In this document: piece by piece, positions 25,056 to 36,160 of the stretch
Layout: each line of letters opens with the position of its first letter
Numbering within the stretch: the stretch's first letter is position 1
Assembly (NCBI GenBank): GCA_024707075.1
Contig: JANQAK010000001.1
Location: 372,001-436,000 of the forward strand
DNA from: Afipia sp.
GTDB taxonomy: Bacteria > Pseudomonadota > Alphaproteobacteria > Rhizobiales > Xanthobacteraceae
Direction of reading: 5' to 3'
Length of the DNA: 64,000 nt
The notes under the pieces: generated by a model
Seen by the model: the letters and a program-made list of their open reading frames with translations, nothing else
Databases searched by the model: none
Told to the model about the DNA's origin: nothing
Translations under genes and position numbers: made by a program

Positions 25056-26045
25056 ATGACCGATAAAATCCTCACGCCGATCGAGATCGGGCTGACGGCG
25101 GCCATCGTGTCCATCGAGGACAACGAGCCCCTGATCCTGACCGCATCCGGCAGCGACGGCGACGAACTGGCGGGGCTGCCGTTCGGTCCGTTCGATGCTG
25201 TCGCGCATCGCACGCTGGAAATCGGGCTGCGCTCGTGGGTCGAAGAACAGACCGGCCTGCGGCTCGGCTACGTCGAGCAGCTCTACACATTCGGCGATCG
25301 CGGCCGCCACGCCCAGCGCGGCGACACCGACGCCCATGTCGCCTCGGTGGGCTATCTCGCGCTGACGCGCGCCGCCGACAACACCTCGAAGCCGCAGGTG
25401 GCGGGCGCAACATTCGAGCCGTGGTATCGCTACTTCCCGTGGGAGGACTGGCGCAACGGGCCGCCCGCGATCGTCGACAAGACCATTCTCCCGGCGCTGA
25501 CGGACTGGGCGGCACAATCCGAAAAGCCGGACACCGCCCGCGCGCTGGCGCGCGGCGACCGCGTCCGGCTTTATTTCGGCACGCACGGCGCGCAGTGGGA
25601 CGAGGAGCGCGTGCTCGACCGCTATGAGTTGCTGTACGAAGCAGGCCTGATCGAGGAATCCCGTCGCGACGGCCGCCCCGCCGCGCTGGCGCGCAAGTCA
25701 CCGCCCGCGCTCGGCACGCCCATGCGCTTCGACCACCGCAGAATTCTCGCCACCGCCATCGCCCGGCTGCGCGCCAAACTGAAATATCGCCCCGTGGTGT
25801 TTGAACTTCTGCCGCCCGAGTTCACACTAACTGACTTGCAGCGGACCGTTGAGGCGATCTCGGGGCGTCATTTGCACAAGCAGAATTTCCGCCGTCTGGT
25901 GGAGAACGGCGCGCTGGTCGAGCCGACCGGCGAAATGTCCACCCAGACCGGCGGACGGCCCGCCGCGCTGTTTCGTTTCCGCCGCGAGGTATTGCAAGAG
26001 CGGCCGGCACCGGGATTGCGCGTGCGCGGCCGCCGCCAGAATTGA
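25056..26045 (+). CDS. nadQ: NadQ-type NAD biosynthesis regulator (degenerate Nudix + winged helix)
   Basis: 329 residues. The ATG at 25056 is chosen because the longer frame would be translated from the family B repeat. The N-terminal ~210 residues resemble a Nudix domain without a catalytic Nudix box (TAAIVSIEDNEPLILTA, WVEEQTGLRLGYVEQLYTFG), and residues ~225-325 form an NrtR-like winged helix (HRRILATAIARLRAKLKYRP, FELLPPEFTLTDLQ, LHKQNFRRLVE). Proteins of this layout (COG4111) repress nadABC in Alphaproteobacteria. nadABC is 5 kb away with a strong palindrome at its promoter. Ligand sensing by the degenerate Nudix domain is inferred. Confidence 0.82.
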   Translation: MTDKILTPIEIGLTAAIVSIEDNEPLILTASGSDGDELAGLPFGPFDAVAHRTLEIGLRSWVEEQTGLRLGYVEQLYTFGDRGRHAQRGDTDAHVASVGYLALTRAADNTSKPQVAGATFEPWYRYFPWEDWRNGPPAIVDKTILPALTDWAAQSEKPDTARALARGDRVRLYFGTHGAQWDEERVLDRYELLYEAGLIEESRRDGRPAALARKSPPALGTPMRFDHRRILATAIARLRAKLKYRPVVFELLPPEFTLTDLQRTVEAISGRHLHKQNFRRLVENGALVEPTGEMSTQTGGRPAALFRFRREVLQERPAPGLRVRGRRQN

Positions 26046-26137
26046 ACAAGGCTGCCCCAACGGCGCGGCGGCCTGAAATTTTTCGCGTGATCTGATGCCG
26101 GCGGTTCATCCGCCAGCGGATCGCGCAAGGAGGAACG

Positions 26138-28820
26138 ATGGAATTTATTGCGGTCGTCATTGCCATTGTCGCGTTTATTTTTGCACGCAAGGCCATCAAT
26201 CGCTCGCAAGAGCTCAACGCGCGGCTGGCATTGCTTGAAGCCTCGCTTGCAACGGGCGAGCGCCGCTCCGTCCTGCCGGCGGATGCACCTCTCGCGCCGC
26301 CGATTGCGCCCGAGACGAAGCTCGATGCCGAGCGGCCTGCGCCGGTGCCACCGCCGCTCCCGGTCGGCAGACCTCATTTTGAAGAGAAGGCGGCCGGCGT
26401 TGCACCCGAGACCCCGGCAGCGGCCGCACCTCGTTCGCAAAACGGACCCGGTCTTGAAGAACGCCTCGGCACCCGCTGGGTGGTGTGGGTCGGCGGACTG
26501 ACGCTGGCGCTCGGCGGTGTGTTTCTCGTCAAATATTCCATCGAAGCTGGTTTGCTCGGTCCCGGCACGCGCGTGCTGCTTGGCGGCCTGTTCGCGCTGG
26601 CGCTGCTGGCCGCCGGCGAAGTTGCGCGGCGCAGGGAAAACCTGCTGTCCACCGAGCAACTGCCGGCGGCGAACATCCCGGCAATTCTCACCGCGGCCGG
26701 AACAGCCGTCGCTTACGCGACCGTCTACGCGGCCTACGCGCTGTATGGCTTCCTCGCGCCGCCGGTCGCCTTCGTGCTGCTGGGCGCGGTCGCGCTCGGC
26801 ACGCTGGCCGCCGCGCTGCTGCACGGTCCCGCGCTCGCGGGACTGGGCGTGGTCGGCGCATTCGTCACACCCTTGCTGGTGTCGTCGGATAAGCCCGACT
26901 ACTGGGCGCTCTATATCTACATCGCCATTGTTACCGCAGCCGCGTTCGGCCTCGCGCGCATCCGGCTGTGGCGCTGGCTGGCCGTCACCACGATCGTGTT
27001 CGGCGCGTTCTGGCTGCTGTTCGACATTTTCCGCCCCTATACGTTCGGCCCGCAAGCCTTCGATATCATCGCCAGCTTCACGCTCACGGCGCTGCTGGTT
27101 GTCTCAGGATTCATGTTCGGGCCGTCGGCCGAACAGGGCCGTGTCGAACCCATATCATCGGTGTCGCTGGCGGTCTTCCTGTTCGGCGCAGCCGTGCTCG
27201 TTCTCGTCAACGACCACGCCAACCCCGCCATGATCGTGTTCACGCTGCTGGTGGCGGCCACTTTCGCCATCGCCTGGCGCGCAGAGAGTGCGACCGGCGC
27301 GGTCGGCGCAGCAGCCGTGCTGGTGTTCGCGGTGTTCGCGGAATGGGCCATTCGTGCCAATCCCGATCTCGCCGTGGTGCCCGGCGGTCCCCTGCCCGGC
27401 ATCGGCCCGCGCGCGGACGATGGCTCGATCAGCATGCATCTCACCACCGCGGCAGGCTTCGCCGTGGCGTTCGGCGCGGCCGGTTTCCTTGCACAGGGCC
27501 GCTCCATCGGCGCGATCATTCCGGTGATCTGGGCGGCGGCCGGCGTGTTCACGCCGCTCGCGCTCCTGGTCGCGCTCTACGCGCGCATCGCGCATCTCGA
27601 CCGCTCGATCCCCTTCGCCATCATTGCGATCGCGCTGGCCGGCGCATTCGCGGCAGCCACCGAGATTCTCAACAAGCGCGAAACACGTCCGGGCCAGATG
27701 ATTGCCACCGCGCTGTTCGCCACCGGCACGCTGGCGGCGCTGGCGCTCGCGTTTACGTTCGCGCTGGAAAAAGGCTGGCTCACCATCGCACTGGCGCTGA
27801 TGTCACTCGCCACGGCGTGGATTTCAATGAAGCGGCCGATCCCGTTCCTGCGCGCGCTCGCCGCGATCCTCGCCGGCATCGTGGTGCTGCGCGTCGGCTA
27901 CGAGCCGCGCATCGCCGGCAATGACGTCGGCACCACGCCGATCTTCAACTGGCTGCTGCTCGGCTACGGCATTCCAGCCGCATCTTTCTGGCTCGGCAGC
28001 ATCTTCCTGCGCCGTCGCGGCGACGATGCCCCGCTACGCAGCGTGGAAGCCGCAGCGATCCTGTTCACCGTGCTGCTCGCGTTCACCGAGATCTCGCCAT
28101 TTCATCAACAACGGCGATATCTACAGCGCCTCATCGAGCCTGATCGAGATCGGTCTGCAGGTCTGCGTCGCGCTGGCGATGGCGATCGGACTTGAACGGC
28201 TGCGGGTGCGGACGGGCAGCGTCATCCACAACATCGGCGCGCTGCTGCTGACGTGGTTCGCAGGGCTGGCAATTGTCCTTGGATTGTTCGGGATTGCCAA
28301 TCCACTGATGCGGAGCATCGAGATCGCGGGACCATTCTTCAACCCGCTGATGCTTGGCTACGCGATCCCGGCCATTCTCGCGCTGCTCCTGTCATATGCC
28401 GTGGCGGGCCGTCGCGCTGCGGCCTATGCCAACACCATCGCGGCCGCGGCTCTCGTGCTGGCGCTGGCCTGGATCACGCTGGAAATCCGCCGCCTCTATC
28501 ACGGGCCGTTCCTGAACAGCTTCCGCACCTTCGACGCCGAGCAGTACACCTACTCGGTGGCATGGCTGGTGTTCGGCGTGGTTCTGCTCGGCATTGGCCT
28601 GCTGCTGCCGTCGCAGCGCGCGCGGCTGGCGTCGGCGGTGGTGATCGCGGTCACCATCCTCAAGGTGTTCCTGATCGACATGTCGAACCTGACCGGGGCT
28701 TACCGGGCGTTCTCGTTCATCGGTCTGGGACTGGTGCTGGTCGCGATCGGATGGCTGTACCAGCGCATCCTGTTCAGGCAGACGAAAACGCCGCCGGCTG
28801 CAGGCAGCCCGGCGGCGTGA
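26138..28820 (+). pseudogene. DUF2339 polytopic membrane protein, with one-base frameshift
   Basis: The start at 26138 has an ideal AAGGAGG Shine-Dalgarno. The product would be about 893 residues: one N-terminal helix, a Pro/Ala-rich linker (~60-105), the conserved segment LEERLGTRWVVWVGGLTLAL, then more than 20 hydrophobic helices, typical of DUF2339. The frame breaks near 28094: one extra T turns ...FTEIRHFINNGDIYSA... into an off-frame tail ending at 28195, and the rest continues in the neighbouring frame to 28820. Total length is 3n+1, consistent with one inserted base. Function unknown. The frameshift looks like a sequencing error, though not in a homopolymer. Confidence 0.82.
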
Positions 28821-28842
28821 CCGACGTTTACGGCGAAGGAGA

Positions 28843-29379
28843 TTACTCGCTGGCGGAACGGCGCAGCTCAAGCGACGCCGGCTCGCTGTGCGAGGCTGGA
28901 CGAACTTCGGCGCGTGCGGAGGCGTCAGCGGTTTGTCCCGGCGCACGGAGCGAGCGCGGACGCGAAACCGCGCGAGCGAGGAACACGCGCGCATTGCCGT
29001 GGCGGCGGAAGTCGCAATAGGCGAAGCCGAGGCCGGACACCGAACCACGGAAGCTGACATTGTCGGTCTTGTTCAGATTGAAGCAGGGCTCGAACGGAAT
29101 GCCCTTGATCGAGGCGCAGATCTGCTGGCCACGAACCTGAAGCGTGTTGGACGGCAGCCGCATGTTACGGGCCTGCGGCGCGCCGCTGAACTGCACGGCG
29201 CCGGCGGCCGCGCCATCTTCCGTGATCTTGCCGACGCCCTTGGTGCCGTCGAAGCAGGTGAACGCGAACATCTTGTTGGCGACGAACTTGCGGGCCTCAT
29301 CGGCGTTCAGGGTTTCCGCCAACACCGGAGCCGCAACCGAACTGGCAAGCAGGGCTCCAAAAACGATGCGCACAAACAT
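28843..29379 (-). CDS. exported hypothetical protein (178 aa)
   Basis: Signal peptide MFVRIVFGALLASSVAAPVL, cleaved at VLAE. The mature N-terminal ~100 residues look folded (FVANKMFAFTCFDGTKGVGK, LRVRGQQICASIKGIPFEPC with paired Cys), and the last ~50 residues are Arg/Ala/Ser-rich and probably disordered (RAVSRPRSLRAPGQTADASA). No domain recognised; it resembles small periplasmic proteins common in Bradyrhizobiaceae. It converges with the DUF2339 gene (22-base gap). Confidence 0.72.
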   Translation of the reverse strand: MFVRIVFGALLASSVAAPVLAETLNADEARKFVANKMFAFTCFDGTKGVGKITEDGAAAGAVQFSGAPQARNMRLPSNTLQVRGQQICASIKGIPFEPCFNLNKTDNVSFRGSVSGLGFAYCDFRRHGNARVFLARAVSRPRSLRAPGQTADASARAEVRPASHSEPASLELRRSASE

Positions 29380-29520
29380 GCTGCGACTCCAACTGACTGA
29401 ACGGACGGGTCCGGCAAACCGGCCCCGACGAAGCGCCGGGCGGTTTACCTCTTAACCCGCTGATTACCATACGAACCATGGCAACATTGGAGCACCATGG
29501 TTTGCAAAGTCTGAACGTCC

Positions 29521-30507
29521 TCAGGAAATTCTCACCACCGTCCGGCCGCGCAACTGCCCGGCAAGAATTTTCGGGGCGACGTCGAGCACTTCGGCGAGAC
29601 TGATTTCCGTAGTCATTTCAGCAAGTTTCGCGTGGTCGAGATCCTTCGCGAGCCGCGCCCAGGCCGCCTTGCGCGGGCCAATCGGGCACATCACGGAATC
29701 GATGCCCAGAAGACACACTCCGCGCAAAATGAAAGGAGCGACCGACGACGGCAGGTCCATACCGGCCGCGAGGCCGCAGGCGGCGATGGCTCCACCGTAC
29801 TTCGTCATCGACAGCAGATTCGCCAAGGTGGTGGACCCGACGCTGTCGATGCCGCCCGCCCAGCGCTCCTTGGTCAGCGCTTTCGCCGGGCCGGACAGCT
29901 CGTTGCGGTCGATGATCTCGGCGGCGCCAAGACTGCGGAGATAATCGCTTTCGGCGGCGCGGCCGGTCGAAGCGATGACATGAAAGCCGAGTTTTGCGAG
30001 CAGCGTCACGGCCACAGAGCCGACGCCGCCGGCCGCGCCCGTAACAACCACCGGGCCATCCTTCGGTGTCAGGCCGTGCTTCTCCAGCGCCAGCACCGAC
30101 AGCATCGCGGTGAAGCCCGCCGTGCCGATCGCCATCGCCTCACGCGCGGTCATGCCGTCGGGCAGGCCCACCAGCCAGTCGCCCTTGACCCGCGCCTTCT
30201 CGGCATAGGCGCCGAGATGGGTTTCGCCGAGACCCCAGCCGGTGGAGATCACCTTGTCACCGGTTTTCCAGCCGGCATGGGACGATTCCAGAACGGTGCC
30301 CGCGAAATCGACGCCGGCGATCATCGGAAAGCGGCGCACCACCGGCGACTTGCCTGTGATCGCAAGGCCGTCCTTGTAGTTCACGGTGGACCATTCGACC
30401 GCGACCGTGACGTCGCCGTCCATCAGTTCGGCTTCGTCGAACTGCGTCAGCGCCGCAGTGGTGCCCTTCTCGGCCTTGTCGATCCTGATTGCCTTGAACG
30501 TTGCCAA
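29521..30507 (-). CDS. acuI: MDR-family NADPH:quinone/acrylyl-CoA reductase (AcuI/YhdH)
   Basis: 328 residues from TTG 30507, which has a GGAG motif about eight bases upstream and gives the usual family start ([13 protein letters not shown]); a longer frame to 30645 lacks support. Signature segments: [78 protein letters not shown] (NADPH Rossmann). No zinc-binding Cys cluster, so the zinc-free MDR branch. It reduces acryloyl-CoA or quinone-like substrates; family assignment is firm, substrate is not. Confidence 0.87.
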   Translation of the reverse strand: MATFKAIRIDKAEKGTTAALTQFDEAELMDGDVTVAVEWSTVNYKDGLAITGKSPVVRRFPMIAGVDFAGTVLESSHAGWKTGDKVISTGWGLGETHLGAYAEKARVKGDWLVGLPDGMTAREAMAIGTAGFTAMLSVLALEKHGLTPKDGPVVVTGAAGGVGSVAVTLLAKLGFHVIASTGRAAESDYLRSLGAAEIIDRNELSGPAKALTKERWAGGIDSVGSTTLANLLSMTKYGGAIAACGLAAGMDLPSSVAPFILRGVCLLGIDSVMCPIGPRKAAWARLAKDLDHAKLAEMTTEISLAEVLDVAPKILAGQLRGRTVVRIS

Positions 30508-30697
30508 ACCCGATCTCCGTCTTGTTGTGCGGTTGAATCCGGCCCCCTGATTGGCGGCTCCAGCCTCATTTGCCAAGCGGAGATTGCCTGCTGCGGTGGC
30601 CGCATTGGCCGATGCATTTCCACCATGCGGAAATGTTCGGCGCATCCTCTGGCGGAGACGATAACGACCTGCTATATTTGTTTTGCTCGTTATGAGA

Positions 30698-30711
30698 ATA
30701 AGTTAACTTAT
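30698..30711. promoter_or_regulatory. perfect 14-bp palindrome in the nadA leader
   Basis: ATAAGTTAACTTAT, about 140 bases upstream of the nadA start. It could be part of the promoter or a regulator site; by itself it does not identify a protein. Confidence 0.4.
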
Positions 30712-30800
30712 GACGGGCTGGAGAGGCAGACACCTTCTACTTCCCTCCCCAAAAAAACCGAGTTTGGAACGCCGGCCCGAAAGGCCGGATTTCTCAGAAC

Positions 30801-30829
30801 CCATATATGCTCAAATTGAGTATATATGG
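30801..30829. promoter_or_regulatory. near-perfect 29-bp palindrome before nadA, probable NadQ operator
   Basis: Arms CCATATATGCTCAA and TTGAGTATATATGG flank a central A; only one position pair (G/T) fails to match. The right edge is 19 bases upstream of the nadA ATG (30849). Size, symmetry and position fit an operator over the promoter or RBS region of nadABC, and the regulator gene nadQ is in this window. Assignment to NadQ is inference. Confidence 0.65.
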
Positions 30830-30848
30830 CCAGCGAAGGGAGGCTGCG

Positions 30849-31955
30849 ATGCCGATCCTCGACATTTACGGTCCCGACGATTTCGGGACCCCGATCCACC
30901 GCCGCGCCGAGAGTGCCGCACGCCAGAGCCATGCCGAGCGCAGCCGCGCGCTGCCGATGCCGCCGCTGGAATGGACGCCCGAGGTCGAGCGCGCCACCGC
31001 GCACCTCTACGCCAGGGTGAAGAACGTCATTCCCGAAATCGAATGGCCGTTCATGGCGCCCTACGTGAAGGCGATCAACGATCTGAAGAAAGAGCGCGAC
31101 GCGGTGATCCTGGCGCATAACTACCAGACGCCGGAGATTTTCCATTGCGTGGCCGACATCGGCGGCGACTCGCTGCAACTCGCGCGCGAGGCGACCAAGG
31201 TGAAGCAACAGGTCATCGTCCAGTGTGGCGTGCACTTCATGGCCGAGACCTCGAAAATTCTGAATCCCGACAAGACCGTGCTGATCCCGGATTCACGCGC
31301 CGGCTGCTCGCTGGCGTCAAGCATCACGGGCGCGGACGTGCGCCTGCTGCGCGAGCGTTTCCCCGGCGTGCCGGTGGTGGCTTACGTCAACACATCCGCC
31401 GACGTGAAGGCGGAGGTGGACATCTGCTGCACCTCGTCGAACGCCGTGCAGGTGGTGGAGAGCCTCAACGCCGGCACCGTGATCTTTCTGCCCGACCAGT
31501 ATCTGGCGAAATACGTCGCCTCGAAAACCAGCGTGAAGATCATCGCGTGGAAGGGCGCGTGCGAGGTGCATGAGCGCTTCACCGGCGACGAACTGCGCAC
31601 CTATCGCGAAGCCGACCCCAGCGTGCAGATCATCGCGCATCCGGAATGCCCGCCCGACGTGCTCGCGGAAGCGGATTTCACCGGCTCGACCGCGCACATG
31701 ATCGACTGGGTCCGCAAGCACCAGCCGAAGCGCATCGTCATGGTCACCGAATGCTCGATGGCGGACAACGTGCAGGCCGAATTGCCGAACGTCGAGTTCG
31801 TCAAGCCGTGCAATCTGTGTCCGCACATGAAGCGCATCACGCTTCCGAAAATTCTCGACAGCCTGATTACCATGCGTGAGGAAGTGACCATCGATCCGGC
31901 GATCATCGGCAACGCGCGGCGTTCGGTGGAACGGATGATCAATCTGAAGAATTGA
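30849..31955 (+). CDS. nadA: quinolinate synthase
   Basis: 368 residues. ATG 30849 has GGGAGG at 30838-30843; the in-frame ATG at 30807 lies inside the palindromic operator and is rejected. Conserved segments: [72 protein letters not shown] and [13 protein letters not shown], supplying the three 4Fe-4S cysteines. It condenses iminoaspartate with dihydroxyacetone phosphate to quinolinate, first half of de novo NAD synthesis. First gene of the nadABC operon. Confidence 0.94.
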   Translation: MPILDIYGPDDFGTPIHRRAESAARQSHAERSRALPMPPLEWTPEVERATAHLYARVKNVIPEIEWPFMAPYVKAINDLKKERDAVILAHNYQTPEIFHCVADIGGDSLQLAREATKVKQQVIVQCGVHFMAETSKILNPDKTVLIPDSRAGCSLASSITGADVRLLRERFPGVPVVAYVNTSADVKAEVDICCTSSNAVQVVESLNAGTVIFLPDQYLAKYVASKTSVKIIAWKGACEVHERFTGDELRTYREADPSVQIIAHPECPPDVLAEADFTGSTAHMIDWVRKHQPKRIVMVTECSMADNVQAELPNVEFVKPCNLCPHMKRITLPKILDSLITMREEVTIDPAIIGNARRSVERMINLKN

Positions 31956-31961
31956 ATGGGC

Positions 31962-32072
31962 CGTCGCCCGTTGCGGCCTTCGCTTCGCTCCGGCACCTCA
32001 GGGTGACGGCGGACTTAATTCCAAACGTCATCCTGAGGTGCGAGGCACCTTCGCCGAGCCTCGAAGGATGAC
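31962..32072. repeat. family B palindromic element inside the nad operon
   Basis: Left half CGTCGCCCGTTGCGGCC...CACCTCAGGGTGACGG and right half GTCATCCTGAGGTGCGAGGC ... CCTCGAAGGATGAC, in the 140-base gap between nadA and nadB. Confidence 0.85.
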
Positions 32073-32095
32073 AGAAACACGCCAAGGCGCCGACC

Positions 32096-33703
32096 ATGAG
32101 CACATTCAACCTTGCCTCTCCGTCAATTGACGCCACAACCGATGTCGTCATCGTTGGCGGAGGCCTCGCGGGTCTGTTCTGCGCGCTGAAGCTCAGCCCT
32201 CGTCCTGTGACAGTGATCTCGGCAGCACCGCTCGGCGAAGGCGCATCGAGCGCATGGGCGCAGGGCGGCATCGCAGCCGCCGTCGCAGAGGGCGACAGCG
32301 CAGAGGCGCACGCGGCCGATACGATCGCGGTTGGCGGCGGCATTGTCGATGAAGAGGTTGCGCTCGGGCTGGCCCGCGAGGCCGCCGCGCGCATTCACGA
32401 TTTATTGGCCTATGGCGTGCCGTTCGATCGCGATCTCGAAGGCAAGCTGGCCGTCAGCCGCGAGGCGGCCCACTCCGCGCGCCGCATCGTCCATGTGCAG
32501 GGCGACATGGCTGGCCGGGCCATCATCGCGGCGCTGATCGACGCCGTCCGCAAGACTCTGTCGATCCGCGTGATCGAAGGCTTCACCGCCGAAGCCCTGC
32601 TGACCGATGGCGATACAGTCACCGGATTGCAGTTGCGCAAGGCCAGCGACGCCACGGCAAAGCCTGTCATGCTCGCCTCACGCGCGATCGTGCTGGCGAC
32701 CGGCGGCATCGGGCATCTTTATGCGGTCACGACAAATCCACCGGAAGCCTGCGGGCTTGGCCTCGCCATCGCGGCGCGCGCGGGCGCGATCATCGCCGAT
32801 CCCGAATTCGTGCAGTTTCATCCGACCGCTCTCAATGTCGGCCGCGACCCCGCACCACTGGCGACGGAAGCGTTGCGCGGCGAAGGCGCAACGCTCATCA
32901 ACGGCAAGGGCGAGCGCTTCATGCTTGCGCTCGATCCATTGGCCGAACTTGCGCCGCGTGACATCGTGGCGCGCGGTGTGTTCGACGAGATCGCCACCGG
33001 TCGCGGCGCATTTCTGAATGCGACATCGCTCGGCGCTCATCTCGCAGAAAAATTTCCGGGCTTCCATGCCAAGTGCCTCGCGGCGGGTTTCGATCCCGCC
33101 ACGCAGCCGATTCCGATTGCGCCCGCCGCGCATTATCACATGGGCGGCATCGCCGTGGACAGGAACGGCCGCACCTCGCTCAAGGGCTTGTGGGCCGGCG
33201 GCGAGGTCTCCTCGACCGGCGCGCATGGCGCGAACCGGCTGGCTTCCAACTCGCTGCTCGAGGCCATGGTCTTTGCCGCGCGCATCGCGGAAGACATCGG
33301 CGGCAACATCTTCGCGGCCCCTGCGCGCTTGCGGATGGACGAAGCACCGCGCAACAGCGCCATGTCTCCGCGCATCGAAACGGACCTGCGCGCGATGATG
33401 AGTTCGCATGTCGGCGTCGTCCGCAACGGCTATCAATTGATGGACGCGGTGCAGGCGTTCGCGGCCATCGAACAGAGCACCGGCAACATCGCCCTGCGCA
33501 ACATGGCGACCACGGCGCTGATTGTTGCCGCGTCCGCATGGTCGCGGCGCGAAAGCCGCGGCGCGCATTTCCGCTCCGACTTTCCGGCGGAGGACCCGGC
33601 CCGGCGCAAGCGCACCATGACCACGCTCGATGAGGCGCGAAAGATCGCGGCGCAGATGCAAGACGTCGCGCCTTCCCTCAAAAGACATTCGACAGGAGCC
33701 TGA
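32096..33703 (+). CDS. nadB: L-aspartate oxidase
   Basis: 535 residues of the succinate dehydrogenase/fumarate reductase flavoprotein family. FAD motif [19 protein letters not shown] near the N-terminus, [54 protein letters not shown], and the active-site segment [20 protein letters not shown]. It oxidises L-aspartate to iminoaspartate, the NadA substrate. Its stop is two bases before the nadC start. Confidence 0.94.
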   Translation: MSTFNLASPSIDATTDVVIVGGGLAGLFCALKLSPRPVTVISAAPLGEGASSAWAQGGIAAAVAEGDSAEAHAADTIAVGGGIVDEEVALGLAREAAARIHDLLAYGVPFDRDLEGKLAVSREAAHSARRIVHVQGDMAGRAIIAALIDAVRKTLSIRVIEGFTAEALLTDGDTVTGLQLRKASDATAKPVMLASRAIVLATGGIGHLYAVTTNPPEACGLGLAIAARAGAIIADPEFVQFHPTALNVGRDPAPLATEALRGEGATLINGKGERFMLALDPLAELAPRDIVARGVFDEIATGRGAFLNATSLGAHLAEKFPGFHAKCLAAGFDPATQPIPIAPAAHYHMGGIAVDRNGRTSLKGLWAGGEVSSTGAHGANRLASNSLLEAMVFAARIAEDIGGNIFAAPARLRMDEAPRNSAMSPRIETDLRAMMSSHVGVVRNGYQLMDAVQAFAAIEQSTGNIALRNMATTALIVAASAWSRRESRGAHFRSDFPAEDPARRKRTMTTLDEARKIAAQMQDVAPSLKRHSTGA

Positions 33704-33705
33704 CC

Positions 33706-34593
33706 GTGACCGAGATTCTCGATCCCGCTGAATTGCTGCATCCGGATGCATTCCTGTCGCCGCTCGCCATCGACGAAGCTGTGGTGCGCGCGCTGGACGA
33801 AGACCTCGGCCGCGCTGGCGATGTGACGTCGATCGCTACGATCCCGTCCGACGTTCGTGCCCATGCCGTGCTGGTGGCACGGCAGGCGGGCGTGATCGCC
33901 GGATTGCCGCTGGCGGTGGCGGTGTTTCAGCGGCTGTCCGCCAACATCGACATTCAGGCCCATGTCCGCGACGGGAACGCCGTCGCCAAGGGCGTGCATG
34001 TGCTGACGATCTCGGGGCCTGCGCGCGCGGTGCTGACCGGTGAGCGCACCGCATTGAACTTCGTCGGACGCCTCTCCGGCGTCGCGACGCTGACCGCCGA
34101 CTATGTGCGCCACACCACTGGGACAAAACTGCGCGTCTGCGACACCCGCAAGACCACGCCCGGCCTGCGCGCGCTGGAGAAATATGCCGTGCGCTGCGGC
34201 GGCGGATTCAATCATCGCTTCGGCCTCGACGACGCGATCCTGATCAAGGACAACCACATCGCGGTCGCCGGCGGCGTGAAGGCCGTGCTGGAGCGCGCAC
34301 GCGCCCATGTCGGCCATCTGATCAAGATCGAGATCGAGGTCGATACGCTCGATCAGTTGCGCGAGGTGCTGGCGACGGGCCTCGCCGACGTGGTGATGCT
34401 CGACAACATGGATATTCCGACGCTGCGCGAGGCGGTCGCGATAACGGCTGGACGCGTGGTGCTGGAAGTGTCCGGCGGTGTCACACAGTCGTCGATCGCC
34501 GAGATCGCGACAACCGGCGTCGATTATGTGTCGAGCGGCGCACTGACGCATTCGGCGCCGAACTTCGACGTGGCGCTGGATATCGATACGTGA
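33706..34593 (+). CDS. nadC: nicotinate-nucleotide pyrophosphorylase (quinolinate phosphoribosyltransferase)
   Basis: 295 residues from GTG 33706. Family segments: [81 protein letters not shown], and the C-terminal [20 protein letters not shown]. It converts quinolinate and PRPP to nicotinate mononucleotide. Last gene of nadABC; a family C repeat follows. Confidence 0.95.
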   Translation: MTEILDPAELLHPDAFLSPLAIDEAVVRALDEDLGRAGDVTSIATIPSDVRAHAVLVARQAGVIAGLPLAVAVFQRLSANIDIQAHVRDGNAVAKGVHVLTISGPARAVLTGERTALNFVGRLSGVATLTADYVRHTTGTKLRVCDTRKTTPGLRALEKYAVRCGGGFNHRFGLDDAILIKDNHIAVAGGVKAVLERARAHVGHLIKIEIEVDTLDQLREVLATGLADVVMLDNMDIPTLREAVAITAGRVVLEVSGGVTQSSIAEIATTGVDYVSSGALTHSAPNFDVALDIDT

Positions 34594-34611
34594 GTCCACC
34601 TCGTCCAGAAT

Positions 34612-34693
34612 GTCATGCGCGGGCTTGACCCGCGCATCCATCCAGGAAAGTTTTGATGATGCGATGGATTGCCGGGTCAAGCCCGGCAATGAC
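34612..34693. repeat. family C paired palindromic element
   Basis: Left half GTC-ATGCGCGGG/CCCGCGCAT-CCATC; right half, inverted, GTC-ATTGCCGGG/CCCGGCAAT-CCATC; centre of about 20 bases. The two halves use different stem sequences but both keep perfect pairing and the GTC/CCA borders. Confidence 0.9.
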
Positions 34694-34732
34694 GACCAGT
34701 GCAATTGGCGGCATCTGCCCTCAAAATCAATC

Positions 34733-36160
34733 TCAAGGCTTCTCGGCCGACAGCTCCGCCGAGATCGCGGCGGTCTGCGCCGCCGTGCCCCAGGTCGGAG
34801 CGTCCTTGCCGTCGCCCCACGCCCGCGGACGATAGAAAGTATGCACGCCGTATTTGTACATCTTCTTCATCTCGTTGACCCAAGACGGGCGAACCCAATA
34901 GGCGTGATAGTGGGTCGACTTGCCGACTTCAGGCAGCCACAGGCGGCCGTCCAGCGACGCTTTCGCGATCCTCTTCGCGCGTTCCCACATATCCGGTTCC
35001 TTCACCACATCGCGAATGCCGTCGCAGGCAAACGTGAACTGGCAGGACAGGTGGCGGTTCGCGTTCTGGTAGACCACGCCGCACACCGTGGTCGGATAAT
35101 AGCCGGAGAAAGCTCGGTTCAGGACGACCTGCGCCACGGCGATCTGGCCACGCACCGCCTCGCCACGCGCCTCGAAATAGATCGCGTCGGTCAGGCATCG
35201 CTCGGCCTTCGCCCGCGACTTCTCGTCGAGGCCGAGACGCTCGGCAGGAGTTCGCGGCCGCTGGTTTTCGCCGGTGACCTCGCCTTTGCTCGCTACGCTC
35301 TCGCCGCCCACCGGCGGCTCGGCGGGAGCGGTCGACAATGCAGCAGGCATCTTCATGTCCGGATCGACACCGGGAAGGATGACAATCGGCTCTTCGCCCG
35401 GCTGCCAGCGCTCGAGCGATCCGCTCGAAACGCCGAGCGACGCGTTGCCGAAGAACAGCGTCGAGGTCTGGAACGAGAAGCTGTCGCGATTGGTCTCCGC
35501 GGCGCTGCTGTCACTGCTCGCGTCCGCAGGTGCGGCGTTGAGCGGATGCCCCGCAGGAAGCCCCTGAAGCGAAGCCGCAGCATCGTATTGCGGCAGGCGC
35601 GGCGCATTCAGCGCGGCTTCGAGTTCGGCATCGAGCGGCGTGGCTGGGTCCGCGGCGGGGACGGCATCCGCCGTCTTTGCGCCGCGCACCGAGGCGTTTG
35701 AATTCGGCTGGTCCTGCGTTGCCTGCGGCGGCGCGGCGGCAGGCGCAGCGCTCTCCGGCGCGCGCAGCGGCAGACGATCGCCCTTCGACGAGCGCACCAC
35801 CTTGGGGAAATCCGATTTTTGCAGCGGCCGCAACGCCTGCCCCAGCGGATTGCCGCTGACGGAGCCAGTCACGTCGAGGCCTTGAATGCCCTGGCTGTCG
35901 AGGCTCGCCAGACGATAAGATGCAGATTCAGGCGTGCGCGTGCCCATCGGACGCGGCAGATTGAACGACGCCACCTGCAACATGCGGCGCGAGGATGCGA
36001 AGATGTATTCCTGCCAGCGTTCCGCGACGCCGGGCTGGCGTGCCAGCAACGATGCGAGATCCTGATAGCCGATTTCGGTCGGGCTCACTGTCAGAAGACA
36101 GAGAACAAAGCCGAAGGGCGCGAACCGCGCGCCCTTCGACCCGTTACGCAACACTGACAT
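34733..36160 (-). CDS. SleB-type cell wall hydrolase
   Basis: 475 residues from the ATG at 36160 (MSVLRNGSKGARFAP); a GTG further upstream is possible. The N-terminal hydrophobic stretch FAPFGFVLCLLTVS targets it to the envelope. Residues ~80-330 are a long low-complexity Pro/Ala/Ser linker. The C-terminal ~130 residues are the SleB/CwlJ hydrolase domain: LTDAIYFEARGEAVRGQIAV (catalytic Glu in YFEARGE), VLNRAFSGYYPTTVCGVVYQ, QFTFACDG, and STHYHAYWVRPSW. It cleaves peptidoglycan glycan strands. Monocistronic; the upstream 440 bases hold repeats. Confidence 0.87.
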   Translation of the reverse strand: MSVLRNGSKGARFAPFGFVLCLLTVSPTEIGYQDLASLLARQPGVAERWQEYIFASSRRMLQVASFNLPRPMGTRTPESASYRLASLDSQGIQGLDVTGSVSGNPLGQALRPLQKSDFPKVVRSSKGDRLPLRAPESAAPAAAPPQATQDQPNSNASVRGAKTADAVPAADPATPLDAELEAALNAPRLPQYDAAASLQGLPAGHPLNAAPADASSDSSAAETNRDSFSFQTSTLFFGNASLGVSSGSLERWQPGEEPIVILPGVDPDMKMPAALSTAPAEPPVGGESVASKGEVTGENQRPRTPAERLGLDEKSRAKAERCLTDAIYFEARGEAVRGQIAVAQVVLNRAFSGYYPTTVCGVVYQNANRHLSCQFTFACDGIRDVVKEPDMWERAKRIAKASLDGRLWLPEVGKSTHYHAYWVRPSWVNEMKKMYKYGVHTFYRPRAWGDGKDAPTWGTAAQTAAISAELSAEKP

